A DNA stretch of 64,000 nt from Chryseobacterium sp. S0630 (GCF_024158915.1 NZ_JAMZGF010000005.1:1-64000), one strand, 5' to 3'; counted from the first letter of the stretch, positions 50,190 through 59,407 are shown. A program made the numbers and translations. The notes: a model not told the origin generated them from the letters alone.

Positions 50190-51041
50190 ATGATAACCAG
50201 AAAATTTCATCCGGGAAGTGAATGGCTTTATTTGAAAGTTTACACCGGGATCAAAACTTCAGATAGTATTTTACAGGAAGTTATAGAGCCACTAGTTGAA
50301 CAATTACAAACTCAAAACCTTATTTATCAGTGGTTTTTTATACGATATAACGATCCTAAACCCCACCTGAGGATAAGATTAAACCTTAAAAATATAACTG
50401 ACCATAGCATTATCTTGGGAATGATCAATTCCTTATTTAAGGACTATCTGGAATCAGGAGAAGTCTCTTCTATCATTATGGATACCTACTCAAGAGAACT
50501 TGAGCGTTATGGTGAAAACACGATAGAATACGCGGAAAACCTCTTTTTTAAAAGCAGCCAATTGATTTTAAACTTCCTGGAATACAGTGATGAAGAAAAG
50601 ATCATTACTTCTTTATTTTATATAGATCAAATTTTATCAGCATTCAACCTATCTCTTGAACATAAAATAGAGTTTGCAAAGGATTCTGAAAGTGTATTCA
50701 AATCAGAATTTAATGCAGATAAGAACTTAAATGATCAGTTAAAGAAAAAGTATAATGAGTTTTATCCTCATTACTTTGAATTTATTACCTCTGAGGAATA
50801 TGAAGAAATCAGAGATTTAATAAAAAGTAATATCACTGAACTTACATTAAAGCCTGAAGAACTTTCAAAATTGGAAAGCAATAATGTATTAAAAATAAAA
50901 CCAAAAGATTTCTTCAAAAGTATTTTTCATATGCACATTAACCGATTGTTTATTTCCCATCAAAGATTATTTGAGATGGTAGTTTATGATCACTTATTCC
51001 GTCTTTATAAAACAAACAGAGCTCATTCTCTAAAAAAATAA
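50190..51041 (+). CDS. Split LanB, elimination subunit (SpaB_C / thiopeptide-type)
   Basis: 283 residues. EWLYLKVYTGIKTSDSILQE opens the thiopeptide-type biosynthesis domain, followed by WFFIRYNDPKPHLRIRLN and EVSSIIMDTYSRELERYG, the known core of SpaB_C proteins that remove glutamate to leave dehydroalanine or dehydrobutyrine. It begins six bases after the glutamylation subunit. No LanC cyclase follows; the next feature is a tRNA on the opposite strand. Confidence 0.9.
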   Translation: MITRKFHPGSEWLYLKVYTGIKTSDSILQEVIEPLVEQLQTQNLIYQWFFIRYNDPKPHLRIRLNLKNITDHSIILGMINSLFKDYLESGEVSSIIMDTYSRELERYGENTIEYAENLFFKSSQLILNFLEYSDEEKIITSLFYIDQILSAFNLSLEHKIEFAKDSESVFKSEFNADKNLNDQLKKKYNEFYPHYFEFITSEEYEEIRDLIKSNITELTLKPEELSKLESNNVLKIKPKDFFKSIFHMHINRLFISHQRLFEMVVYDHLFRLYKTNRAHSLKK

Positions 51042-51061
51042 ATTTGAATTTTATGAAAAAT

Positions 51062-51091
51062 AAAAAAACCGCTCACATTTCGTAAGCGGTT
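51062..51091 (-). terminator. Terminator of tRNA-Met
   Basis: AACCGCT (51067-51073) pairs with AGCGGTT (51085-51091); on the minus strand it is followed by seven T. Confidence 0.85.
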
Positions 51092-51100
51092 GATTTTCTG

Positions 51101-51174
51101 TGGTCCCACCTGGGCTCGAACCAGGGACCACCTGATTATGAGTCAGGTGCTCTAACCAACTGAGCTATAGGACC
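51101..51174 (-). tRNA. tRNA-Met(CAT), elongator type
   Basis: A regular cloverleaf on the minus strand: acceptor GGTCCTA/TGGGACC, D arm GCTCAGTTGGTTAGAGC, anticodon loop CTCATAA in stem CTGA/TCAG, T arm CCTGGTTCGAGCCCAGG, A73. The CAT anticodon could also be Ile2 (lysidine) but the body looks like elongator Met. It is a normal chromosomal tRNA gene unrelated to the array at 14-17 kb. Confidence 0.93.
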
Positions 51175-51236
51175 TCAAAACTTGGTTAAATTTTGTGTTT
51201 GCAAAAATAGTAAAATTTCTTTCACTACAAAATTTT

Positions 51237-51635
51237 TTATTGCTTTTCTTGGCAAAGTTCTACCAGCACACCGTTTGTAGACTTGGGATGAAGGAATACA
51301 ACTAATTTGTTATCAGCACCTTCTTTCGGTTCTTCGGAGATAAATTGAAATCCTTCTTTTTTCAGTCTTTTCACTTCTTCCACGATATTTTCAACGCCAA
51401 ATGCCAGATGATGGATGCCTTCTCCCTTTTTATCGATAAATTTAGAGATCGGACTTTCAGGATTACTCGCTTCTAAAAGTTCAATTTTACTTTCTCCTGT
51501 TTCATAGAAAGAAGTTACTACCCCTTCCCTTTCCACTGTTTCTTTTTTATAGGATTCTTTTCCTAATAATTTGGTAAAAAGTTCATCAGAAACCCCTAAA
51601 GACTTTACAGCAATACCAATATGTTCTAGTTTCAT
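51237..51635 (-). CDS. mce: Methylmalonyl-CoA epimerase
   Basis: 132 residues of the VOC fold with the epimerase pattern: MKLEHIGIAVKSLGVSDELF opens with His5, IIHHLAF-type EGIHHLAFGVEN holds the second metal His, and VLVELCQEKQ the final Glu ligand. It interconverts the 2R and 2S forms of methylmalonyl-CoA in propionate metabolism. Divergent from rbfA; single gene. Confidence 0.93.
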   Translation of the reverse strand: MKLEHIGIAVKSLGVSDELFTKLLGKESYKKETVEREGVVTSFYETGESKIELLEASNPESPISKFIDKKGEGIHHLAFGVENIVEEVKRLKKEGFQFISEEPKEGADNKLVVFLHPKSTNGVLVELCQEKQ

Positions 51636-51712
51636 AAATACTAATCAATATAATTAAATCGTAAATTTGATACTGTAGTTGAATTTCAAAGTATCAATTC
51701 AAACAAAAGTAC

Positions 51713-51720
51713 TAAATTTG
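51713..51720 (+). promoter_or_regulatory. -7 promoter element of rbfA
   Basis: TAAATTTG eight bases before the ATG, perfect to TAnnTTTG; no clear -33 TTG. Confidence 0.5.
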
Positions 51721-51728
51721 CAGAAATT

Positions 51729-52088
51729 ATGGAAAGTAACAGACAAAGAAAAGTAGCACAGATCATTCAGGAAGACTTCGCAGAGCTTTTCCGCAAACAG
51801 GCTTCAGAAAGCAAACAGAGCATATTGGTATCTGTTTCAGATGTAAAAGTAACTGCTGACTTAGGAATTGCTAAGATTTATTTAAGCATTTTCCCACAGG
51901 AATTCCGTACCGCTGTGATGAAGGAGATTGAAGAAAACAAACCTCAATACAGAAACTTCATTGGCCAGAAAATGGCAAAACAGGTGCGTATTATTCCACA
52001 ACTTAACTTTTACCTGGATACCGCTCTTGATGATGTTGAAAGACTGGAAAGAGAATTAAGAGGCGAAGGCGACAATCCTGTTTTATAG
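51729..52088 (+). CDS. rbfA: Ribosome-binding factor A
   Basis: 119 residues. A KH-like fold with the family blocks RQRKVAQIIQEDFAELFRK, VSVSDVKVTADLGIAKIYLS and VRIIPQLNFYLDTALDD. RbfA aids 16S rRNA 5'-end maturation and cold adaptation of the 30S subunit. Four bases before the permease gene, so co-transcribed. Confidence 0.95.
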   Translation: MESNRQRKVAQIIQEDFAELFRKQASESKQSILVSVSDVKVTADLGIAKIYLSIFPQEFRTAVMKEIEENKPQYRNFIGQKMAKQVRIIPQLNFYLDTALDDVERLERELRGEGDNPVL

Positions 52089-52091
52089 ATC

Positions 52092-53297
52092 TTGAAGAAT
52101 ATTGCATTTTACATAGCATCCAGATACCTTTTGGCTAAAAAGGGAAGTACTGCCGTTACGTTCATTACGTGGCTGGCTGTAGGTGCCATGACGGTTGCTG
52201 TGGCTGCAATGTTCGTCATTATTTCTGTTTTTTCAGGACTTGAAGACCTGAACAAAGATCTTATTTCCAATCTTCACGCTGATCTTACGTTAAAAAGCAC
52301 CTCCGGAAAAACCATCAAAAATCTGGATAACGTCAGTAAAGTTTTGAGCAACAACAAGGAAATCAGCAGTTTTTCCCGCGTTATTGAAGAAAAAGTATAC
52401 ATCAGTTTCAACGGAAAGGGTGATATTGCTTACCTAAGAGGTGTAGATTCTGCTTATGTTAAGGTAAATCCTATTAATAAAGAAGTGTTCTACGGAACTT
52501 ATCCAAGTTTCAAATACTCGAATGAGGTATTAATGGAAAACAGCCTGGATAACAGACTTTCAATTCCTGTGGATTCTTCCAATCATTATGCAACCGTCTT
52601 TATGCCCAAACCGGGGACAGGGATTATCAGTAAGGAAGAAGATATCTATAACAAAAGAGATATTCTGGTAACGGGTGTTTTCCCGGGAAAAGACCAGCTG
52701 GACAATTATATCGTTTCTCCTATTGAGCTTACAGAAGAATTACTTACTCTTCCTAAAAAGTCCGCTTACCAGATTGTTATTAAACTGAAAAATCCGGAAA
52801 ATGCAGATGCTGTAAAACAAAGCCTGCTTTCTTCTCTCGGAAAAAATATTGAGATCAAAACCAAGGAAGAGGAAAATGCCGCTTTCTGGAAAATGATTAA
52901 CACTGAAAAGCTTTTTATTTACCTGATCTTTGCATTGGTCATCTTTATTACGACCTTTAATCTTGCGGGAGCTATTATTATTCTTCAGCTTGATAAAAAA
53001 GAACAGGCAAAATCATTGATATCACTCGGCTTTCCTTTAAGCCATTTAAGAATGACCTATTTCTACACCGGGCTCCTGATTGTTATTTCCGGTGTGATTA
53101 CCGGATTAATTCTTGGAACTGCACTTTGCTACTTCCAGCTTTACACAGAATTCTTCAGAGCCAATGAGGTTCTGCCATTCCCGGTAAAAATTGTAGGTAA
53201 AAATTATCTTATCGTAGCCCTTACGGCTTCCTTATTTGGAATTACTATTTCATGGTTCTTTTCAAAAATCAGTAAAGAATATATTACTAAAGGCTAA
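52092..53297 (+). CDS. FtsX/LolE-type ABC transporter permease
   Basis: 401 residues starting at a TTG (52092). The N-terminal transmembrane helix (AVTFITWLAVGAMTVAVAAM) is followed by a large periplasmic domain (about 50-270) and three C-terminal transmembrane helices in the FtsX arrangement (LIFALVIFITTFNLAGAII, FYTGLLIVISGVITGLI, IVALTASLFGITISWFF). This is the LolC/LolE lipoprotein-release permease layout. No ATPase gene is adjacent, as usual in Bacteroidota where the subunits are dispersed. Confidence 0.9.
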   Translation: MKNIAFYIASRYLLAKKGSTAVTFITWLAVGAMTVAVAAMFVIISVFSGLEDLNKDLISNLHADLTLKSTSGKTIKNLDNVSKVLSNNKEISSFSRVIEEKVYISFNGKGDIAYLRGVDSAYVKVNPINKEVFYGTYPSFKYSNEVLMENSLDNRLSIPVDSSNHYATVFMPKPGTGIISKEEDIYNKRDILVTGVFPGKDQLDNYIVSPIELTEELLTLPKKSAYQIVIKLKNPENADAVKQSLLSSLGKNIEIKTKEEENAAFWKMINTEKLFIYLIFALVIFITTFNLAGAIIILQLDKKEQAKSLISLGFPLSHLRMTYFYTGLLIVISGVITGLILGTALCYFQLYTEFFRANEVLPFPVKIVGKNYLIVALTASLFGITISWFFSKISKEYITKG

Positions 53298-53376
53298 CAT
53301 TTCAACTTTATATATTACATACAATTAATATACTTCGGTTTCATTTTTTCGTACCTTTACGCCCCAATTTTAAAAA

Positions 53377-55170
53377 ATGAAACAAATTTTATCTTTTTTT
53401 CTTTTAAGCGTGACATTTATAAGCGCTTTGGCACAGGCTCCGGCAGGATATTATACAAATGCTAACGGACTAACAGGTGCAGCTCTTAAAACAGCTCTTC
53501 AAACCATTATCAGTGATGGACACATAGACCACGGTTATGGCGGTTTATGGACAGGCTATGCTACAACTGACCGTGATTATTTCTATGAAAATGACGGAAC
53601 TATTCTGGATATTTATTCTGAAAATCCAAATGGACCGGATCAGTATAATTTTACCCTTGGAACCAGCCAGTGCGGATCTGCCGGATATTCTAATGAAGGA
53701 GACTGCTACAACAGAGAGCACGTGATTCCTCAGAGTTTATTCAACAGTGCTTCTCCTATGGTTGCTGATATTCATTTTATCCGAGCTACCGATGGAAAAG
53801 TAAACGGAATGAGATCCAACTACCCTTTCGGAATCGTTGGCAACACTTCTTTTACATCTAAAAACGGATCTAAACTAGGTACATCTGTATCAGCAGGATA
53901 TGGAGGTACGGTATTTGAACCTATTGATGCTTTCAAAGGAGACATCGCGAGAATGATTCTTTATTTTGTGACAAGATATGAGGATAAACTTCCTAATTTC
54001 ACTACTGGTGACATGCTTGGTAACACAGCATTCCCGGGACTACAGCCTTGGGCACTTAATCAATATTTAGCATGGAATGCAATGGACCCTGTGTCTGCTG
54101 AAGAAATTGCAAGAAACAATGCTTCTTATGCTTATCAGGGAAACAGAAACCCTTTCATTGATCACCCTGAATATGTTACTCAGATCTGGGGAGCTCCGGT
54201 TGTTGATAACCAAGCCCCTACAGCTGCAACTAACCTTGTTGCCAGCAACCCAACTTCAAACTCTATTGCTTTAAGCTGGACAGCTGCTACGGATAATGTG
54301 GGAGTAACTTCGTATGGGATTTATGCCAACGGAACCTTAAAAGCGACTGTTTCAGGTACAACAACATCTACTATAGTTTCCGGATTATCACCTTTGACTC
54401 AATACACATTCTACATCATTGCTAAAGATGCTTTCGCAAACTCTTCTCCACAAAGTACAACAGCTACAGAAACAACTCTTGATGTACCTGCCGGAGGAGG
54501 AAGCTGTGGAACTGAAAATTTCGAAATGATCAGCGGTGCTCCAAATACTTATCTGACAGCAACCTGGACCAACAACGGAATTTCATGGACTGCTACTGAC
54601 TCAAGAGTTGACCAAACCATCAATAATAAAGCCATTACCATAAAAAATGGAACTTTAACAAGTTCAACTTTTTCAGGTGGAATTCAAAGCTTAACTTTAA
54701 CAACTCAATTGAAATTCTCCGGGAGCGCAGGATATTTCAATGTTCTTGTAAACGATGTGAATGTAGGAACTATTCCTTACAGCAATGTTGTTACTACAAC
54801 TACCATCAGTAATATAAATGTAAGTGGAAATACAGTGATTAAACTGACAAATTCTTCTACTTCCAACAGAGTGGCTCTGGATGATCTTAGCTGGACATGT
54901 TTCGGAACTACGTTAGCTACTGCTGAAAACCAAAAAGACAAATCAGCATTTACCATCTACCCTAATCCTGTAAGAAATAATGAATTATTTGTAAAAGGAG
55001 AAAACCTTAGCAAAATTTCAAAAGCTGAGATCTATGATCTTTCAGGTAAATTAATTGAAACCATTGCAAATCCTTTCAGACATTCAAACAAAATCAACCT
55101 TAAAGGTATGGTAAAAGGAAATTATATCCTTAAAACAGATAATTTCTCTACTAAATTTATCGTAGATTAA
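53377..55170 (+). CDS. Secreted endonuclease I with FN3 and T9SS sorting domain
   Basis: 597 residues. A signal peptide (KQILSFFLLSVTFISALAQA), an endonuclease I/NucM domain (about 60-265) with the His-Me finger site NREHVIPQS and later SNYPFG, an FN3 domain (AATNLVASNPTSNSIALSWT), a beta-sandwich of about 130 residues and a type A T9SS C-terminal domain (FTIYPNPVRNNELFVKGENL...GNYILKTD). It should be secreted by the type IX system and degrade extracellular DNA for nutrient or biofilm turnover. Monocistronic with its own terminator. Confidence 0.93.
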   Translation: MKQILSFFLLSVTFISALAQAPAGYYTNANGLTGAALKTALQTIISDGHIDHGYGGLWTGYATTDRDYFYENDGTILDIYSENPNGPDQYNFTLGTSQCGSAGYSNEGDCYNREHVIPQSLFNSASPMVADIHFIRATDGKVNGMRSNYPFGIVGNTSFTSKNGSKLGTSVSAGYGGTVFEPIDAFKGDIARMILYFVTRYEDKLPNFTTGDMLGNTAFPGLQPWALNQYLAWNAMDPVSAEEIARNNASYAYQGNRNPFIDHPEYVTQIWGAPVVDNQAPTAATNLVASNPTSNSIALSWTAATDNVGVTSYGIYANGTLKATVSGTTTSTIVSGLSPLTQYTFYIIAKDAFANSSPQSTTATETTLDVPAGGGSCGTENFEMISGAPNTYLTATWTNNGISWTATDSRVDQTINNKAITIKNGTLTSSTFSGGIQSLTLTTQLKFSGSAGYFNVLVNDVNVGTIPYSNVVTTTTISNINVSGNTVIKLTNSSTSNRVALDDLSWTCFGTTLATAENQKDKSAFTIYPNPVRNNELFVKGENLSKISKAEIYDLSGKLIETIANPFRHSNKINLKGMVKGNYILKTDNFSTKFIVD

Positions 55171-55196
55171 TTATTAAAAAATATTTCAAACCAAGG

Positions 55197-55220
55197 CCGG
55201 ATTTATCCGGTCTTTTTTTT
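55197..55220 (+). terminator. Terminator of the endonuclease gene
   Basis: CCGGATTTATCCGG stem-loop followed by TCTTTTTTTT. Confidence 0.85.
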
Positions 55221-55231
55221 ATTTTTGATGT

Positions 55232-55969
55232 ATGGATTCCAATAAAAAATTAGGATTGATAGGACGAAATATTTCTTATTCTTTTTCTAAAAAATTCTTC
55301 GAAAACAAGTTCCAAAAGCTCATGCTGAAGAATTTCTCCTACGATATTTTTGATCTGAATGAAATCAATGAAGTAGAAAATCTTTTTGCTTCTCCGGACC
55401 TGTTAGGATTCAATGTGACCATCCCTTATAAAGAAAAAATAATCGATTATCTCGATGAACTAAGTGATGAAGCTGAGAAAATAGGTGCCGTAAACTGTGT
55501 TCTTATTCAGAATGGCAAAAAAACCGGCTACAATACAGATGCGTTCGGTTTTGAAAAGACGCTTCTTTTACACAAAAAACCTTCACAGGATAAAGCATTG
55601 ATCTTAGGAAACGGAGGGGCAGCAAAAGCAGTCAAATATGCATTGGACAAACACAATATTCCTTCTATAACTATTTCAAGGAGTACAGAAATCAATTATG
55701 AAAATCTTGATCAGGAAACTGTTGCAGAACATAAAATTATTATCCAATGTACACCGGTAGGTACTTTCCCGAATGTGAAAGATTGTCTGAACTTTCCTTT
55801 TGACGGGCTTTCTTCAGATCATCTGGTTATTGATCTGATTTACAACCCAAACTACACCCAATTCATCATCAATGCCTCAGAAAAAGGAGCAAAAACAGTG
55901 AATGGGTACTATATGCTTGAACAGCAAGCAGAAAAAGCTTGGGAAATTTGGAATTTTCAAAAAAAATAA
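55232..55969 (+). CDS. aroE: Shikimate dehydrogenase
   Basis: 245 residues. Substrate-binding LGLIGRNISYSFSKKFFE (shikimate Ser residues), NVTIPYKEKI with the catalytic Lys, YNTDAFGFEKTL with the catalytic Asp, and NADP site ILGNGGAAKAVKYAL. It reduces 3-dehydroshikimate in aromatic amino-acid synthesis. At 245 residues it is a little shorter than the E. coli enzyme, as is usual in Bacteroidota. Starts 12 bases past the terminator of the preceding gene. Confidence 0.95.
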   Translation: MDSNKKLGLIGRNISYSFSKKFFENKFQKLMLKNFSYDIFDLNEINEVENLFASPDLLGFNVTIPYKEKIIDYLDELSDEAEKIGAVNCVLIQNGKKTGYNTDAFGFEKTLLLHKKPSQDKALILGNGGAAKAVKYALDKHNIPSITISRSTEINYENLDQETVAEHKIIIQCTPVGTFPNVKDCLNFPFDGLSSDHLVIDLIYNPNYTQFIINASEKGAKTVNGYYMLEQQAEKAWEIWNFQKK

Positions 55970-56043
55970 CATAAATTAGTACTTTAATTGGCCTTAAAGC
56001 TATATTTAAAGGATATTAACGCCACTCACATAAAAGATTTGCT

Positions 56044-57843
56044 ATGACTACAGAAAACAATCTTTCTGAAAACGAAGAAAAGAAAAATCCTAACGAAGTA
56101 TCTCAGGACCCATCAGAAAACACAGTTTCTCATGATGCAAACCAACACGAAGATGATGCAGAGCACCTGGATGACCATGAAGAAGAAATTTCCCTTGCCG
56201 ATGCTTTAAAGGAAATGGAAAAAATCATCAACACTCCCAATGCCGGTGAGAACTTCAAAAGATTCAACCAGCTGAAAGAGAAAGCAAGTCATTACATCCA
56301 TGATGAAGTGGAGGATAAAAAGCATGAATATGTAGAAGCCGGAAATCCAGCTGAAAATTTCAGCTACGAACACCCTTCTCAGACTAAGTATTCTGCGTTG
56401 GTTAATATTTTCAAGGAAAAACATGATACCTTCCAGAAAGGACAGGAAGAAGAGCAAAAGAAAAACCTTGATCACCGTCAAAGCATTATCGAAAGACTTA
56501 AAAATCTATACACCAACTCTGAACCAGGTGTCAATCTTTTCAAATCTATTCGTGAGATTAAAGAAGACTGGTCAAAAGCAGGACAGGTGGCAAAGTCTGA
56601 ATTCAAAATTCTCAACAATAATTATTTCCATCACCTGAATCAGTTTTATCAGATGCTGGATCTTAATAAAGAATTTTTGGAGCAGGAATACAGCCACAAT
56701 CTGGAAAAGAGAGAACACATTATTGCCCGTGCTAAAGAGCTGGAAAATGAACCCGTTATCCAGAAGGCTCTAAACGAACTTCAGTATCTTCATAAACTTT
56801 GGAAAGAAGAAGCTGAACCTGTAGCAGAGGAATTCCGTGAAAAAACATGGGAAGAGTTCAAAGAAATTTCCAATAAAATTCACGAAAGAAAATCTGAACT
56901 TTCTGCTTCTATTGAAAAAGAACAGAGTGAAAATCTTGAAAAGAAAAATCAGATTATTGCTGAAATCAAGAAACTGTCTGAACCTTCAGAAACGCCTAAC
57001 CACAACTATTGGCAGAATGCTATTAAAAGAGTGGAAGATCTGCGTTCTGACTTTTTAAAGACAGGAAGTGTTCCTAGAAAACTTTCCAACCAAAACTGGA
57101 ATGATTTCAAAACAACACTAAGAGGTTTCAATACAACGAAAAATAACTATTATAAATCGTTGAAAGGTTCTCAACAGGCGAATCTTGAAGAAAAATTAAA
57201 ACTGATCCAGACTGCACAAGACAATATGAATAATGAGGAATGGGATATTGCCGTTCCGTTATTCAAAAAACTTCAGGAAGACTGGAAAAAAATCGGGCAT
57301 GTTCCAAAAAGCATGACCAATAAAATCTGGGATGAATTCCGTGACGCTTGTAATGCATTCTTCAACAACTACAGAGAGAAGAGCAACACGTCTACCGACA
57401 ACTGGAAAGAAAACTACAAGAACAAAAAAGCTCTTCTTGATGAGCTTAAAGAAGTTTCCAACGAAGAAGGAAGTATCGAAAGAATCGAGCAGATTAAAAC
57501 TTCATGGAATAATATCGGAAAAGTTCCAAGAGATAAAATTTCAATCAACTCTGAATTCAACAAGACATTAAGAGAGAAATTGAAAATAAACAAAATCAAT
57601 GAACTTGAACTGAAAGAGGAAGGTTTATCTGAAAACCAGCTTACTGACAAAGCAAGAAAGATCAAAAATCAAATCTCTGATCTTGAGGCAGAAATCGTTA
57701 AACTGGAAAACAACCTTTCTTTCTTCAACAAACCGTCCAGAGAAAATCCTCTTTTAAAAGACACTTACAACACGATTGATGAGAAAAAAGCTCATCTGGA
57801 AACGTTAAAACAAAATCTTCACAGCATTATCAGCGGAGATTAA
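56044..57843 (+). CDS. DUF349-repeat coiled-coil protein
   Basis: 599 residues, very charged (Glu/Lys rich). An acidic, disordered N terminus of about 60 residues is followed by several DUF349 repeats, helical units of about 75 residues each marked by W-x2-A/I-G-x-V/P-like sequences (DWSKAGQVAKSEF, DWKKIGHVPKSMT, SWNNIGKVPRDKI). The C terminus is a coiled coil. DUF349 proteins are linked to stress tolerance and may bind RNA or ribosomes; the role is not established. Confidence 0.88.
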   Translation: MTTENNLSENEEKKNPNEVSQDPSENTVSHDANQHEDDAEHLDDHEEEISLADALKEMEKIINTPNAGENFKRFNQLKEKASHYIHDEVEDKKHEYVEAGNPAENFSYEHPSQTKYSALVNIFKEKHDTFQKGQEEEQKKNLDHRQSIIERLKNLYTNSEPGVNLFKSIREIKEDWSKAGQVAKSEFKILNNNYFHHLNQFYQMLDLNKEFLEQEYSHNLEKREHIIARAKELENEPVIQKALNELQYLHKLWKEEAEPVAEEFREKTWEEFKEISNKIHERKSELSASIEKEQSENLEKKNQIIAEIKKLSEPSETPNHNYWQNAIKRVEDLRSDFLKTGSVPRKLSNQNWNDFKTTLRGFNTTKNNYYKSLKGSQQANLEEKLKLIQTAQDNMNNEEWDIAVPLFKKLQEDWKKIGHVPKSMTNKIWDEFRDACNAFFNNYREKSNTSTDNWKENYKNKKALLDELKEVSNEEGSIERIEQIKTSWNNIGKVPRDKISINSEFNKTLREKLKINKINELELKEEGLSENQLTDKARKIKNQISDLEAEIVKLENNLSFFNKPSRENPLLKDTYNTIDEKKAHLETLKQNLHSIISGD

Positions 57844-57906
57844 TACACAACAAAATAAATAAAGGCGGAGCAAAGCAATTTGTCTTCGCTTTTTCTTTTT
57901 ATAAAT

Positions 57907-58932
57907 ATGAACAACGACGAATTTTATATTAAAAGATGTATTGAGCTGGCTCAAAAAGCTCTTGGCAACACCTACCCTAACCCTCTTGTTGGAAGTGTGA
58001 TCGTACACAACGGAGAAATAATAGGTGAAGGATATCATCACAAAGCAGGAGAACACCATGCAGAGATCAATGCCATTAATTCTGTTAAGAATAAAGATCT
58101 TATTCCGGAATCTACAATTTATGTATCCCTGGAACCCTGCGCACATTATGGAAAAACTCCGCCATGTGCTTTGAAAATTAAAGAATTAGGCTTTAAAAAA
58201 GTAGTAATTGGTGCTATGGATTCTCATGATAAAGTGAATGGAAAAGGAAAGAAAATCATTCAGGATGCAGGAATTGAAGCAGTTTCAGGAATACTTGAAA
58301 AAGAATGCATTGAACTTAACAAAAGGTTTTTCACTTATCACGAAAAGAAAAGACCATATATCATTTTAAAATGGGCAGAATCCGGTGATGGATTTTTGGA
58401 TCAGGATTTTAAACCGACAGCCGTTTCCAATACATTAGTGAACCAGTTTGTTCATCAGTTAAGAGCTGATGAGCATGCCATTTTAGTAGGAACCCAAACT
58501 GCTTTGAATGACAATCCAAGTCTTACCGTCAGAAATGCTGAAGGCGTAAATCCTGTCAGAATTCTGATTGATTTTGATTTAAAAGTTCCTGCCAGCTTCA
58601 ATATTTATAACAATGAAGCAAGAACATTAATTTTAAATTCCGTAAAAGAAGGTACTGAAGGACATATTCATTTCATTAAAATCAATAAAGATAATTTCCT
58701 GTCTGAACTCATGGAGGCATTGTATAAAGAACAAATCCAGTCTGTCATTATTGAAGGTGGTCGTTTTACTCTGCAGGAATTTATAAATGCTAGTCTGTGG
58801 GACGAAGCCATTGTAATTAAAAATGAGAATTTGATATTAGAAAATGGGACAAAAGCCCCGGAATTCGGTCAAATTCCTGCTACAATTGAAAATTTCAGAG
58901 ATAATACCGTTTCATTTTTTAAAGCAAAATAA
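57907..58932 (+). CDS. ribD: Riboflavin biosynthesis deaminase/reductase RibD
   Basis: 341 residues from ATG 57907. The N-terminal zinc deaminase has H-A-E (GEHHAEINAI) and PCAHYGKTPPC for zinc; the C-terminal reductase begins at KRPYIILKWAESGDG and contains ILVGTQTALNDNPSLTVR and VIIEGGRFTLQEF. It catalyses two successive steps from the GTP-derived pyrimidine in flavin synthesis. A TTG at 57880 could start a longer frame but the ATG matches family N termini. Confidence 0.95.
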   Translation: MNNDEFYIKRCIELAQKALGNTYPNPLVGSVIVHNGEIIGEGYHHKAGEHHAEINAINSVKNKDLIPESTIYVSLEPCAHYGKTPPCALKIKELGFKKVVIGAMDSHDKVNGKGKKIIQDAGIEAVSGILEKECIELNKRFFTYHEKKRPYIILKWAESGDGFLDQDFKPTAVSNTLVNQFVHQLRADEHAILVGTQTALNDNPSLTVRNAEGVNPVRILIDFDLKVPASFNIYNNEARTLILNSVKEGTEGHIHFIKINKDNFLSELMEALYKEQIQSVIIEGGRFTLQEFINASLWDEAIVIKNENLILENGTKAPEFGQIPATIENFRDNTVSFFKAK

Positions 58933-58995
58933 TACTTTTTATCACCTTCAAATGAAATAATTTCTTTACATTAGTTTTACAAAATTAAAATTACT

Positions 58996-59160
58996 ATGAA
59001 AAATTTAAAGAAAGTTTCGAGACAGAGCTTAAAAAAAGTAAACGGAGGAATTGCTCCTGAATGCTGTTCATTCTATCCGCCTTCACTACAGCACTGCTGT
59101 GCAACTCCTTCAAGCATGAGCTGTCCACCGCCTTGGGCAGATGGAACATTCCCTTGCTAG
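58996..59160 (+). CDS. Bacteriocin-like GG-leader peptide 1
   Basis: 54 residues. Leader MKNLKKVSRQSLKKVNGG with a double glycine; core IAPECCSFYPPSLQHCCATP then SSMSCPPPWADGTFPC has six Cys (two CC pairs) and many Pro. The leader matches the short KNLKKLSR type of Chryseobacterium bacteriocin-like peptides. No modification or export gene is adjacent, so it would need a PCAT in trans, such as the one at 35-37 kb, or is secreted unmodified with disulfides. Confidence 0.8.
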   Translation: MKNLKKVSRQSLKKVNGGIAPECCSFYPPSLQHCCATPSSMSCPPPWADGTFPC

Positions 59161-59194
59161 ACTTTTTCAATGTAAAATAAAAAGAACTAATATC

Positions 59195-59377
59195 ATGAAA
59201 AATTTGAAAAAGCTATCAAGAACCGGTCTAAAAACAATCCAGGGCGGAGCATTTGTAACATGTACCCTACCTACAGGAGAACTTACAAAATGCAGAGATA
59301 AATGCCCTCAGGATTTTTGCGGGCCAACAAGTTATATGTGCCTGATCCCAATGGATCTGTGTGGAGATGTAATGTAG
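59195..59377 (+). CDS. Bacteriocin-like GG-leader peptide 2
   Basis: 60 residues from the ATG at 59195; a frame starting at 59141 overlaps the previous gene and is rejected. Leader MKNLKKLSRTGLKTIQGG; core AFVTCTLPTGELTKCRDKCP then QDFCGPTSYMCLIPMDLCGD with six Cys. It follows peptide 1 by 34 bases and has its own leader spacing, so the two are probably co-transcribed. The cores share no sequence beyond the Cys content. Confidence 0.85.
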   Translation: MKNLKKLSRTGLKTIQGGAFVTCTLPTGELTKCRDKCPQDFCGPTSYMCLIPMDLCGDVM

Positions 59378-59407
59378 GAGCATTATTTTACATCCAAAAA
59401 AATAGAT

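Noticed and set aside
48001..51041. LanB pair as a peptide aminoacyl-tRNA ligase (PEARL) system
   Set aside because: PEARLs lack the elimination partner; here a SpaB_C gene follows directly, so ordinary split dehydratase is simpler.
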